Source: Poecilobothrus nobilitatus
Lineage: Eukaryota > Arthropoda > Insecta > Diptera > Dolichopodidae
Assembly (NCBI GenBank): GCA_947095535.1
Contig: OX352774.1
Coordinates: forward strand, 214,818,965-214,882,964
Direction: 5' to 3'
Length of the DNA: 64,000 bases
Under the pieces are notes generated by a model. The model did no database searches and was not told where the DNA came from. It was given only the letters and a program-made list of their open reading frames with translations. A program made the translations under genes and the position numbers. Positions 48,521-58,881 of this stretch are shown here, piece by piece; position 1 is the stretch's first letter, and the number at the start of each line of letters is the position of its first letter.

Positions 48521-48860
48521 TCATGATCTGAATAAAATTGGAGATTGAGGCAAAACAATCCTTGTCGACTTAATTTCTTTGAAAATCGAAAGTTGCTTAA
48601 TATCAAGGAGAAAAGTTTCTTCAGACTTGCTCGAAGATTTTAAAGGAAGAATTTGCTTCGCCTCGCTAGCATTAGCTGTTAAAATCAGTAAAAATTCATT
48701 ATGGAATGAGCACATTTTTAATGTTGCAAAAAGTGCCTCAAAATGTTTCGATTTCCCAAGTTGATGCAAAGCATGTTTTTTTCTCGAGAGGTTTTTATTA
48801 TATGAAAAGCTCAGATCTTACCCAAAATGGAGTTCAATTATTACTATTAATTAAAATGTG
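48521..48860. other. Island open on both strands, possible exon or gene relic
   Basis: The minus strand is open from about 48822 to 48521; it reads SRKKHALHQLGKSKHFEALF, then continues with ATLKMCSFHNEFLLIL and ANASEAKQILPLKSSSKSEE. The plus strand is open from about 48549 to a TGA at 48762, then from there to about 48855, with FKGRICFASLALAVKISKNS in the first part. Base composition is clearly more balanced than the surroundings. A GGGTAAGA sequence on the minus strand near 48826-48833 resembles a splice donor, but no matching acceptor or flanking exon was found. Neither protein is recognised, so strand and identity are undecided. Confidence 0.3.
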
Positions 48861-48912
48861 ACACTAAATTTAGCTTCTTTTTGTGTTCGACGAAATGTTG
48901 AAGCACTTTGAC

Positions 48913-50234
48913 TTTTTAGCACATTTCCATAAAAAATTTGAAAAAATGTGCTTATTAGTTTCATTCTGTCCGTCCATCCGTCTGTTTACAAAACTTCTAC
49001 ACCGTTAAAGATAGAGAAAAAAATTTTAACCATAGGTAGGTCTCATAAAAAAAATAATTTTGTGGAACAACTTTTTCATGTAGCCCCATCCATTACGGAG
49101 CTACAGCCCCTCAAACTTTGAAAAATCCCTATTTTTAAATGCATATATCTTATGCTCTGCTTAAGATTTTTTCAATCTGAAAACTTCATTCGACAGGTAT
49201 TTTTTTTAATTTGTAACTTAATATCAAAATTATACAATTTTTTTAAATTTAGTATTTAAATTTACCGTTATGTGAAAACCAAATTTTGCATGATTTTTCT
49301 ACTTTCATAACTCCGGCACGCTTTTAGATAGAGACTTGAAATTTTGAGGCAAGAAAGAACTTTTAGAATTAGTATAAGTTTGCTCAGAAAATTTTTTGGA
49401 CCACCCCCTGTTTATGAGCTATTAGGGCTCAAAAATTTTAAATTTGCTATTTTTAAACACCTGTAACTTAGGAACCTGTACACATTTTACTTCGGAAAGA
49501 TATAAAAATTAAAGTTACAGTAATATATTTTAACGTGTGTTAAAGGTTTATTTTAGTTGTAAAGGGTTTCAACGTTGCAACTCTTCAAAATTGCGAAAAA
49601 GCCCCATTTTCAGATGTATATAAATCATGCTCTGCGCAATAGTTTTGCTATCTAAAACCGCCAGAAGATCGGAAATTTTATTATCTACATAAAACAATAT
49701 CAAAATTATGCAATATTTTGTAATTTACTATGTAAATTTACCGTTATGTGAAAACCACATTTTGCATGAAATTTCATTTTTCATAACTCCGGCACGCCTT
49801 TAGATAGGAACCTGAAATTTTGAGACAAGAAAGAACTTTTAAAATTAGTATAAGTTTAATTAGAAAATTTTTTGGTAGCACCCGCTATTTAAGATGTATT
49901 AGGGCTGAAAAATTGAAAATTTGCTATTTTTAGGCACCTGTAACTTAAGCACCTGTAATAATTTTTTCTCGGAAAGACATAAAAATTAAACTCCAGTAAT
50001 ATATTTTTATGTGTGTTAATGTTTTTTCTTAGTTATAAAGGATTCCGGAGTTACAGCCCTTCAAAATTCCAGAAAAGTGTTATTTTCACATATTTTCTTA
50101 TCACAAAAAATTACCTAAATTTTATTTTTTAAATTTTTTGAAATTTTTGTGCAAGTCACAATTCTAAACAGTTTGTATTTGTGTTTTGGAAATGTGTGCT
50201 TTTAAAAACCGTTGGTTTACATTCTACCTTGTTT
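48913..50234 (-). mobile_element. Repeat family X, near-complete two-unit copy
   Basis: On the minus strand it begins with the AAACAAGGTAGAATG head (complement of 50220-50234) and ends GGAAATGTGCTAAAAA (complement of 48913-48928). Two ~480-bp internal units are present, with 'gcgtgccggagttatga' appearing twice (near 49305-49325 and 49785-49800 in complement). The GGAC array is short (48970-48981). It is inverted relative to the copy at 45283-46106, less than 3 kb away. Confidence 0.8.
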
Positions 50235-50801
50235 ATATATATTTTCTAGGTATGATGGTTTTTGTTCTACTGAAATAAAGTCTCATGATCCTAAATGAAA
50301 AACTTTTGGAAGAAAGTCAAGAAATAATACAAATTCTAATCCTTACACAGTGGAAATTCTTACATAGTCAAAAAGAGAATTTGGAAGTTCGTTTATACTA
50401 AGAACATCCGCTAAGTGAAATTTATTACCTTTAAAAAAATTAAAAAAATAATAAATCTATTTAAAGAAAGATATAAGATATGTATTATAAGCCATATAAT
50501 GCATTTTTTATGTTACCCCATCTGTATTTTAATATGCAAAACTTAGTGAATATCAAAAAATACAATAGAACAGAATAGAAAAGAAAATAAATTTCATGAA
50601 AATTTTAAAATTAAAAAAACTTTTTATTATATAAAATGCAATATTGCAAATGACAACAAAATAAATTTATTATTTTTTCGCTTATTCTCTTGAGAAATGA
50701 TTTTATAAAGACAACAATATAGATATTAAAAGAAACAAAAAAACAAATATAAAGCAAAATAAAAATAAAAAATATTTTTACTTTCAATATAAATTTAATT
50801 T

Positions 50802-50836
<35 letters not shown>

Positions 50837-51350
50837 CTTTAAAAATAAATTCTGTTCACAAAAAGTTATAATAAATAGTAATACAAAATCCGTCTCCGTG
50901 AAATTACAATGTATTTTAAAATAATATTTATTAAAGAATTTTCTTTTTGTATATAAAAATTAAAAAGATTTTACTAAAAGTATAAAATAATTACCTTTAT
51001 CAAATGAATCTTAAATGAATTAACAGTTAAATATAAAAAACACTTCATATATTTTATGACATAATACATAACTTCTAACATACAACAGATTTTCGAAGAA
51101 TTTGAATCTACAGATAGACTAAACCACATAAGATATATACTTTCCAAATTGTAATTATAATATAATATATTAATAATAATATAATATTAGCATATGTATA
51201 ACATAAAATGAAACAATTTTAGTGTGTAACATTTTAGTTTAGATTATTTAGATTAGATTATTTTAAAGGAGTGTAGCACTGCATCCTTTTGATTTAGTAT
51301 TTTACCGTTGTGCTCTCTCTAGAACATGTTGTGGATTTTGCTTCCACTTA
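50235..51350. other. AT-rich DNA with an (AT)n microsatellite
   Basis: (AT)n of about 14 repeats at 50804-50832; otherwise no feature recognised. Confidence 0.45.
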
Positions 51351-51560
51351 TTATACTTCTGTCTGTTCTACTATCTCTAATAATCTAAAGATTTGTAGAG
51401 GAGTTATTGATGGTAGTTCGTCTTTGGTAAAGCAGTATATACTCCCAGGTGCACATATCTCTCTCGGAATAAAGTGCCGCAATTTTTCAATATAAGTCTT
51501 TGATATTTCTCTTGGCAGAATCTGCAAGCACTGTCATTCTCTATTCCAATTCTGATCCTC
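51351..51560 (-). pseudogene. LINE polyprotein C-terminal relic (zinc-knuckle end)
   Basis: The minus strand reads IGIENDSACRFCQE at about 51555-51514, the Cys-x2-Cys block found at the C-terminus of several LINE clades ('...D-x-x-C-R-F-C-x-E...'). One frame continues with NCGTLFRERYVHLGVYTALP, the usual 'C-P-x-L-x-x-x-R-x-x-x-L-G' stretch. A second frame then ends DELPSITPLQIFRLLEIVEQ with a stop at 51351-51353. So at least one frameshift and a deletion separate the conserved blocks. No polymerase motifs are nearby. It is a different LINE lineage from the one at 55.4 kb, which lacks this zinc-knuckle end. The plus-strand frame 51310-51495 is its complement. Confidence 0.6.
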
Positions 51561-53177
51561 CTTTTTTACTGCTTCTCTTATTTAGTGTTTACCACAGAAC
51601 CTGTAATGTAAATGTATACCACAAATATTAAATCAAATGCTCATTTCATCTTGAAAGATTTTGGTGCCATTGATTTAAAAATAACAGCAGTATATGCTGC
51701 AAAACAGAAATTATTAAAGTAGGTAACGAAAATATTCATTATTATTTTAAGGGGTTTTGTTTTTCTTCAATTATTTGTAAAACTGTTTCTACAAGGTTCT
51801 TTTTGAAAAAATTATATTTACAACTCACGTCCATAATTATTTTTAAAAAATAATTTTCCTAATAAAATTTTTCACAATTTTAAATGAAATTAAGGTTAAT
51901 AGGTAGTTATTGTATTAGTAAAAATAAAATAAAATCAAAACCATCCTTTTTAAGGTAACGGTATCAACTTACTGTAGAAACAAGACTCTTTCTTTATGTA
52001 AGAAAAGTGATACTTATCTAAAAATAGATTTATAATAAATGAGATAATTATTTTAGAATAGATTAGACTGTGATTCTATAGAAATCGTTTTAGGTTTATA
52101 TAAAATTATTATGGAAAACTTAAAAGGTAAAACTTAAAAATTAAGGTTTAGTTTTTATCCTCCTGACTATAATAAATCTTTTTTTATAAATATCTTTAAA
52201 TTTTAAAAAAAAAAACTTTCTACTTATCTTAATTTAAAAGAGTACATCTATTATTTTTCCACTCCTTATTTTTTACAAAACTTATTATTTAAAACCTTCT
52301 CAAAACAAAGGCATTGAACTGGACCATTCATTTATTTTACTATTGTGTTATTATCATTAAATAAAAAAAGAAAATTTTAAATTATGTTTCTATTATTTTA
52401 ATAATTTCATTATATGCTTCAACACTTGCACAACTTTAAACGAATGAAGTATATATATATATATACATAAAAAAAAAATAAAAAACTAGTACCACTTAAT
52501 TTTGAAAAGATAAATTAGGGTTACCCTCCTTAAGGGATTTTTTAACACATTTTCATTTTAGTTTAATAATAATTTATAAACATATTAATGTATATAATAT
52601 ACACATATATATTTAAATATATATATGTATATGTATGTATTTATATGGAAGCAAATCATTATATATGCCCTTATACACATATATACATACTTATCATTTT
52701 GAATATCCCTTTTTTTTTGCTAAATAAAAATCATTACAAATTCCCTAAAATAATATATAAAAAAAAAAAGAATCAACATCAACAATAGAAGAACATAACA
52801 AAATAAACAAAAAAAAATGATTTCATTGTTTTTATTTTTTTGGGGAGAAGAAAATTTTATTTATATATATTTTTTGTTTTTATTTTAATTTTTATTTTAA
52901 TTTCTTTTTTTTTGTATAAAAAGTAAACAAAAATTTTAAAAAAAAACAATAAAATTTAACCATTGTTCACTTTTCCATTTCTTATATTTTTTTCTATTTT
53001 TATTAAATAGAAAAATAAAAACTATCAACAAGATTAAATTAAATAATAGAATAACTAGAAAAGTTTCATTTTTATAAAAAAATAATCATCAGATATAATT
53101 AGATATTACAAAGTTTTTTAAAATTAAAATAACCTAAAAGTATGCAATTTTTTTTTTGATTTTAATTGAAAGTTTCG
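51561..53177. other. AT-rich DNA; first copy of the AATAACCTAAAA site
   Basis: (TA)n tracts near 52449-52464 and 52595-52640. AATAACCTAAAA occurs at 53128-53139, about 50 bp before the duplicated block. No coding signal. Confidence 0.45.
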
Positions 53178-53192
53178 CTGAATAACCTAAAA

Positions 53193-53605
53193 TGATGGCT
53201 CGGTGGCCTAGTGGTTAAGCACGTGGGTTATTAACTGAGGGAGTGCGGGTTCAAATCCTGTACAGGTAGCAAGTTTTATTAATTGAAAACAAATCTCCCT
53301 TGCTACCAAATATAGCGTAAATATATAATATAAACAGGGGATTCGGTAGCCTAGTGGGTAGGCGTGTGGCGTATTAAACGAAGGAGTGCGGGTTCGATCC
53401 ATGCACAAGTCGTAAGTGTTTTTTTCTTTACATACCCCCCTTACGACCAAATATAATGTAAATATATATTATATAATATAAACAAAATAAATAATATTAG
53501 TATATAATTTAATAATAGTATAAAAACCTACATCGGCTACTAAGATGGTTTTGTAATATTGCAATATCCTATGTGATTTGTAATATTAATATAAATAAAT
53601 AAATA
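53193..53605 (+). repeat. Dimeric tRNA-derived SINE with 12-bp TSD
   Basis: Flanked by AATAACCTAAAA at 53181-53192 and 53606-53617. Monomer 1: A box in GGTGGCCTAGTGG, B box GGTTCAAATCC, then hairpin arms GGTAGCAAG and CTTGCTACC. Monomer 2 (from about 53338): A box in GGTAGCCTAGTGG, B box GGTTCGATCC, then arms AGTCGTAAG and CTTACGACC, an AT-rich body and an (AAAT)n tail. Monomer 2 is the same type as the single SINE at 37315-37581. The minus-strand 80-codon frame here is an artefact of the SINE. Confidence 0.9.
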
Positions 53606-53617
53606 AATAACCTAAAA

Positions 53618-54042
53618 AATGGAACATATCCCAGGCAATATTAATGTAGATAATATAAGATAAGATATCTAAAACCATTTCTGTTATTTTTAGCTTATAA
53701 GATTAGTTTTAGATAAATTTAAGTTTAGGTTAAGCTAGGTTAAGTTAGTTAATAAGTTTTATAAAAAAAAAAAAAATTAAACATTGTTTTTTTTTTCAAA
53801 TTTTACAATGATGAATGAATATTAGAAAATATTTATACAACATACTGTAAATTAAATAATTAGAATACATTTTAACTTAACAGAACTTAAATTGAACGTA
53901 AAAAAATTTAAATATTTTTAAATGTTAAAAAATTAAAATAATTAAATGTTTTTTGTTAACTTTGTTTTATAGGTTAAGATATTCATAAGATTGTCAAATT
54001 ATAACAAAAGTCAAAGTTTATTTAAAAAAAAAAAAAAAAAAA
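53618..54042 (+). repeat. 5'-truncated LINE 3' untranslated tail, copy A
   Basis: Parallels the 3' UTR at 58521-58872: 'aggttaagttag', 'ttttataaaaa.taaa', 'acattg.tttttt', then 'gttaag.ta', 'caaagtttattt' and an A19 tail at 54024-54042. CTGAATAACCTAAA at 54043-54056 repeats 53178-53191, so the TSD of this insertion encloses both it and the later SINE. Confidence 0.75.
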
Positions 54043-54056
54043 CTGAATAACCTAAA

Positions 54057-54278
54057 GTAGATTAAGTAGTTTAAGTCAGGTTAAGTCAGGTTAAGTTAGA
54101 TTAAGTTTTTATCTTAATATAAATATTACTGTTGGTTTTTAAATACCTAATTTTTTACAATATTAAAAATATTAAAATTAACATAAATATTACATAAAAT
54201 ATTTTAAATGTTAATCAACCAAAGCAACCAAATAGTTAAGATTGTTAAAACGTAAGTTTAATTAAAAAAAAAAAAAAA
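54057..54278 (+). repeat. 5'-truncated LINE 3' untranslated tail, copy B
   Basis: 'taagtcaggttaagtcaggt', 'gttaagattgttaaaacg', 'aagtttaatt' and an A15 tail (54264-54278) match copy A and the UTR at 58521-58872 in order. It is shorter and more diverged. No separate TSD found. Confidence 0.6.
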
Positions 54279-54671
54279 CTAAATCAAATAAAATTTTACT
54301 TTTCATTAATTTTTATCAAACAAATTTCGAAAAAACATAAATTTTTTAACATCAAAATTTCTACCATTAAAAAAAAATAAGAGAATATTATTACAAAATA
54401 TAAATACTTCAGATACTTTTTTTAAAAAAAGGGCAAAAACAACATTTCTCTTTTTTTTTTTTTACAAAATTTTTAAATGGTAAAGGTGTATCATATTCTG
54501 AAGGTTTGCAGTTGTCCAAAAACGTGTTTAAACCTATATTAAACAAAATCTTATTCATCTTTTTAAAAATTAAAAATATTCAAATACCAAAGGCATCAAT
54601 TGTGAAAATATGCACGTTCTAAAATGCCACAATTGTATCAGCAACATGATTGCATCGCATCATAAATTTTG

Positions 54672-54715
54672 TAGTAATATAGTAGTGATACAGTATCAAT
54701 ACTACATCATTACTA
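54672..54715. repeat. Imperfect 44-bp palindrome
   Basis: TAGTAATATAGTAGTGATAC and its near complement GTATCAATACTACATCATTA face each other across a two-base centre. Repeated at 60361-60404 in the downstream copy. Confidence 0.6.
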
Positions 54716-55316
54716 AAAATGATGCATTTCCGAATTTATCCATTTTCTCAAATTAAGTTTTAAAGAAAAATTCTAATGATATTAAAAATTTAATTTTCCA
54801 AAACAAAAAAATATGGCACAGTTTGAAAAGGAAATTTTTATTTTTTTTTTCGAATAAGCTTTACAAACGAAATATCAAAAATTTTTAAAAAGATTAATGA
54901 ATAAATTAAATCAACCAATAAAAATCAATTGTTTGTAAAATATTTTTAATTTTGAAAATTTTATTTTAATCACTTTAATCTTTTTAAGAATTTGTTAAAT
55001 TTAAAATTTTTTTAAAACATTTCTTGAATAAAATAAAGATTCTTAAGCTTTTGCGATTAAAAAAACATCAAAGATTTTTTTTTTTTGCTTAAGATACTTT
55101 CATTTCAATCAAATTTGTCCTTTTTTTATTAATTATTATAGTTCAAATTTAAATAGAACCTTAATATGAAATAAACAATAAAAAGGATTAAAGGACATTT
55201 TTTTAAATAACATTCAATATGTTGAATTCAGATATGTTCGTTGAATTTATGTGCAGGTACATACAATTATATAAAATTGATAACTTCTTATAGTATGATC
55301 AATCATCTTTTTATGC

Positions 55317-55411
55317 TTTTTAGCAGATTTTCAAAAAATTTTTAAAAAAATATGCCCATTAGTTTCACTATGTCAGTGCCTCTGTCCGTCTATTTGTCTT
55401 TCCAAGTGTTT
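55317..55411 (-). repeat. Family X end, interrupted by the LINE
   Basis: 'tttttagcagatttt', 'cccattagtttcactatgtc' and 'ctctgtccgtctatttgtc' match the X terminus as seen at 61696-61775. The sequence breaks at 55411, where the LINE begins. The uninterrupted version is at 61006-61190. Confidence 0.7.
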
Positions 55412-55412
55412 C

Positions 55413-58400
55413 ATGTGTCTGAGCGAAACAAAGTTAAATGTAAACAACAATATTAATATTGACAATTATACAATAATTAGACGAGATAGAATATGCAATA
55501 TAAAAGGGGGTGGTGTTGCCATATTTATTAAAAAAAAATATAAATATCACTATGTCAACAACAAAATTTTTGAGGAATTTAAATGCATTGAAGTGTGTAT
55601 AACATTTATTAAATTAAAAAATGCAAAAAAATTATTTATTATTTCTGTTTATGTGCCAGATGGAAACAATGATAAATTTATTGAAGAATTGGAAAAAATT
55701 TTTGTTACACTAGATTTAGCTAACACAAACAATTATTATATACTAGCAGGTGATTTCAATGCGAAACATAAAAACTGGTCTAATACATATAATGACACAA
55801 GAGGGAACTTATTAAATAATTGGATAAAAAATAACGATATAAAATACAAATTAAAATTACATAAAACAGACGGCCCTACTTTTGTCAGAGCTAATTCCTA
55901 TATTGATTTAGTAATAACCGATGTTCGACTTAATTTTTTTTACAAAAATGCCTACAATAAATTATCAACGATGGCATATGATAGCGATCACAATGCGATT
56001 AACTTCGAATTTTCAATAACAAATAATGATTTGAGTATCCAAGAATTAACAGGACAACATAAATTTCTTTTCAAAAACACCAACTGGAATAAGTTTAAGA
56101 AAAAACTTGACAACAATCTTGATAACGAATATCTAAATTCCAGAAATCAGATCTGTGATAATAGCACTTTAAATATAAAAAATATAAATTATCATTTAAT
56201 TAAAATAGACGAAGTAATTATAAAAACTATAGATGAAGTAGTCCCAAAACAGGAACAATTTAATAACATAAACAAAATAAATTCTCCGATAATTAAAAAA
56301 CTAATTACAAAAAAAAACAGCTTGCTTAACGATCTTCATCGAATACGTTCACAGAACCTAAATTTTTCTAATCATCAAATAAACTTTCTTAAAAGCCTCC
56401 TTAACAACGTTAAAACTTTAATAAAACAGCGCATAAAATTGGAAATTAATCAATATTGGCACAATAGAATTAGTAAAATTAATAACAAAAACAGAAATAT
56501 GTTTCCTGAAATAAACAAAATTTTTAGAAAAAACGCCAACTCAAATATTAAAAGTTTGCATATAGATAACAACGAACTCTTAACTAAAAATAATATAGAT
56601 AGGGCTAAACTCAGCAGAACAAATGACAATAAATATATATTAAAAGAAAAAAAAAATATTTTAAATGTATTTAGTTCATATATCGAAAATACACACAAAA
56701 TAAGTATTCCAGATAATATCTTCCATAATCGCATAAAAAATAAAATAAATGAATTTAAAAATATGAACAAAATCAAAAAACAAAATAATGTAACAATATG
56801 TAAATTTAGTGTTAACAATAAATCTTCACAACAAAAAAATAGAAACAATTATTTCACAGATTTTGATGAATTAAAAAATATAATGACAAATTTAAAAAAC
56901 AAAATCTCACATGGTGCAAATAGAATTCCGAATCTTGTTATAAAGAATTTGAGCGATAAAATAATAAATAAATATGTGATATTATTTAATAACGCGCTAA
57001 ATCACTCGTATTATCCAGCAACTTGGAAACTAGCTCGTGTAATGGTATTTAAAAAACCGGGCAAAGATCCAACTAACCCCAGTAATTACCGGCCGATAAG
57101 CTTACTACCAAGCATAAGTAAAATTTATGAAGTCCTAATAAATGGTAAAATCACAAACCATCTTAAGACAAAAAACATTATACCCGAAAACCAATTCGGA
57201 TTTCGATTCAAACATTCAACAATACATGCAGTAACAAAATTAACATCTGACATCTGTTGGCATATAAACAAAAATTATGGAGTAGGAGCGTGTCTCATCG
57301 ATCTAGAAAAAGCTTTCAACTCTGTTTGGATTGATGGCCTAATGTACAAGCTGCTATACAAGTATAAATTCCCACAACATCTAGTAGCTTTGATACAAGA
57401 TATGATTAGCGACAATAAATTTTATATAGAAACACATGAAACCGAAATTGCTCCAAAAATTAGTCAATTATGCAATGGACTTCAACAAGGCGCAGTAAAT
57501 TCACCGATTCTATTTTCGATTTATATCATCGACATGTTAAAAATGCTAGAATTTTCTAAAGGGTGTAATTATTCTATAGCTTTTGCGGATGACATAATTA
57601 TTTATTCTGCCAGTAAGCGGGTAGATGAAGCTCAGCAAGGGGTTCAAAAAATGTTCAACATCATCATAGATTTCTGTAAAGTATGGCTGTTAAAAATTAA
57701 TTTTAATAAGTGCGAAAGCATATTATTTAGAAACACGTATAATAACCTTAACTACAATTATAAGAAAAACTGGAAAAGGTTCATTATAAAAGCACCTAAC
57801 AGTAACACGATAGCAAACAAAAAAACGGTGAAGTATCTAGGAGTTCACCTACATAGAAATCTTAATTACATACAACAAGTAAAAAGCGCAACAGAAAAAG
57901 GCACTAAAGCTATGCATGCATGTAAAAAACTATTTTATAATAAGGCACTCAACAATAAAGTGAAAATCATTGCATACCTTACATTGATCAGACCAGTATT
58001 ATCATATGGTATACCAGTATGGTATAATATAAGCGCCAGTCTCATGGAAAAAATCAGAAAATTTGAAAGAAAGTGCATAAGAGTATGTATTAACAAATCA
58101 CACAAACCAGAATCTGACTACAAATCTTTTTATTCAAATAAATATTTGTACAAAGAAGCAAACATAAACAGAATCGATAATTTTATGATAAAATTAATTC
58201 GAAATCATTATGTTAGAGCAACAAATACTCCAGAAAATGGTCTAATATCCCATATATTTTACCACAATGAGGAGTACATTAAAAAAACTTTGCTCTCGGG
58301 TTTTATAGCCCCTGAGCATTTTATATATCTAGATAAAAATGGTTATATTCAAAACCTGAATCGTGTCCCTATACTATATCACTATAGTAGACGGGCTACA

Positions 58401-58520
58401 TGTAAAACGATTGAATATGATCCTGGTAACATTAACAGAGATCTCCTGAAGTATGACATGAGTATTCCTCATAAGGATACATTAATTAGGCAAAACTGTT
58501 GGTGGTTAGGTACAGCATGA
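55413..58520 (+). CDS. LINE ORF2 protein, endonuclease-reverse transcriptase, N-terminally truncated
   Basis: The encoded enzyme nicks target DNA and copies its own RNA into the nick. Residues 1-200 are an APE-type endonuclease lacking its first strands. Visible motifs are SET (4-6), GDFN (113-116, D114 and N116), the YIDLVITD block with D165, and SDH (191-193, D192/H193 as catalytic pair). A lysine/asparagine-rich linker spans about 200-500. The reverse transcriptase has YRPISLL (559-565), NQFGFR (593-598), motif A DLEKAFNSVW (630-639, D630), motif B GLQQGAVNSP (689-698) and motif C FADD (724-727, D726 and D727). The thumb/C-terminal part has KYLGV (807-811) and RPVLSYG (860-866), and no Cys-rich end. 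The first ATG lies one base past the junction and is not the native start; the frame runs upstream into repeat DNA. No stop or frameshift in 1035 codons suggests a recent insertion. The bias to Asn, Lys and Ile follows base composition. Confidence 0.95.
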   Translation: MCLSETKLNVNNNINIDNYTIIRRDRICNIKGGGVAIFIKKKYKYHYVNNKIFEEFKCIEVCITFIKLKNAKKLFIISVYVPDGNNDKFIEELEKIFVTLDLANTNNYYILAGDFNAKHKNWSNTYNDTRGNLLNNWIKNNDIKYKLKLHKTDGPTFVRANSYIDLVITDVRLNFFYKNAYNKLSTMAYDSDHNAINFEFSITNNDLSIQELTGQHKFLFKNTNWNKFKKKLDNNLDNEYLNSRNQICDNSTLNIKNINYHLIKIDEVIIKTIDEVVPKQEQFNNINKINSPIIKKLITKKNSLLNDLHRIRSQNLNFSNHQINFLKSLLNNVKTLIKQRIKLEINQYWHNRISKINNKNRNMFPEINKIFRKNANSNIKSLHIDNNELLTKNNIDRAKLSRTNDNKYILKEKKNILNVFSSYIENTHKISIPDNIFHNRIKNKINEFKNMNKIKKQNNVTICKFSVNNKSSQQKNRNNYFTDFDELKNIMTNLKNKISHGANRIPNLVIKNLSDKIINKYVILFNNALNHSYYPATWKLARVMVFKKPGKDPTNPSNYRPISLLPSISKIYEVLINGKITNHLKTKNIIPENQFGFRFKHSTIHAVTKLTSDICWHINKNYGVGACLIDLEKAFNSVWIDGLMYKLLYKYKFPQHLVALIQDMISDNKFYIETHETEIAPKISQLCNGLQQGAVNSPILFSIYIIDMLKMLEFSKGCNYSIAFADDIIIYSASKRVDEAQQGVQKMFNIIIDFCKVWLLKINFNKCESILFRNTYNNLNYNYKKNWKRFIIKAPNSNTIANKKTVKYLGVHLHRNLNYIQQVKSATEKGTKAMHACKKLFYNKALNNKVKIIAYLTLIRPVLSYGIPVWYNISASLMEKIRKFERKCIRVCINKSHKPESDYKSFYSNKYLYKEANINRIDNFMIKLIRNHYVRATNTPENGLISHIFYHNEEYIKKTLLSGFIAPEHFIYLDKNGYIQNLNRVPILYHYSRRATCKTIEYDPGNINRDLLKYDMSIPHKDTLIRQNCWWLGTA

Positions 58521-58872
58521 AATATATGGAAACATATTTTTAGTATGTATATTAGTGTAAGGTAGGATAAGATTTTAAATTATAGGTTAAGTTAGTATAG
58601 GCTAGTTTTATAAAAATTAAAAAGAAAAAAACATTGATTTTTAAAACAATTTTTTCAATGAAAAGTTAAAGAAGATATGAAATTATATAAATGTATGTAT
58701 ATTAAAAATAAGAAAAACCTAATTTAACATTAACATAACTTAACATAAAAAAAAAATTAATTTTTAGATGTTAAAAAAAAAATATTGATAAGAAACGTTT
58801 TTTTTGTAAACTTTTTTAAGTTAAGGTAAATTTGATAAATTGGAATAAATAAAGTTTAATAAAAAAAAAAAA
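58521..58872 (+). other. LINE 3' UTR and poly-A tail
   Basis: AT-rich 3' region with 'ggataag', 'aggttaagttag' and 'aggctag' words, an AATAAA at about 58844-58849 shortly before the tail, and an A-run ending at the repeat boundary. Homologous to the isolated tails at 53618-54042 and 54057-54278, so this family inserted here more than once. Confidence 0.85.
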
Positions 58873-58881
58873 AACCTAAAA

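Larger units (their letters stand above)
53184..55411. repeat. Upstream copy of a 2,228-bp direct repeat
   Basis: Every stretch and homopolymer run I compared is identical to 58873-61100, at a constant offset of 5,689 bp, so there is no net indel. In order it contains a dimeric SINE, two LINE 3' tails and the start of a diverged X copy. Its right edge (GTGTTT) joins the LINE directly, whereas in the downstream copy the X sequence continues naturally. This is the pattern of a target-site duplication. Confidence 0.92.
55412..58872 (+). mobile_element. 5'-truncated Jockey-like non-LTR retrotransposon
   Basis: 3,461 bp from the junction with the upstream repeat to the end of the poly-A tail. It lacks ORF1, the 5' UTR and the first part of the endonuclease, but keeps an open pol frame, a 3' UTR and the tail. 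5' truncation is the usual outcome of target-primed reverse transcription. Direct repeats of 2.2 kb flank it on both sides. Clade placement is by general layout (APE-type endonuclease, RT, no RNase H or zinc-knuckle C-terminus) and needs a tree. Confidence 0.9.

Noticed and set aside
56450..56848. 132-codon minus-strand frame
   Set aside because: Shadow of the LINE protein; a leucine/phenylalanine-rich string opposite its lysine/asparagine-rich linker.
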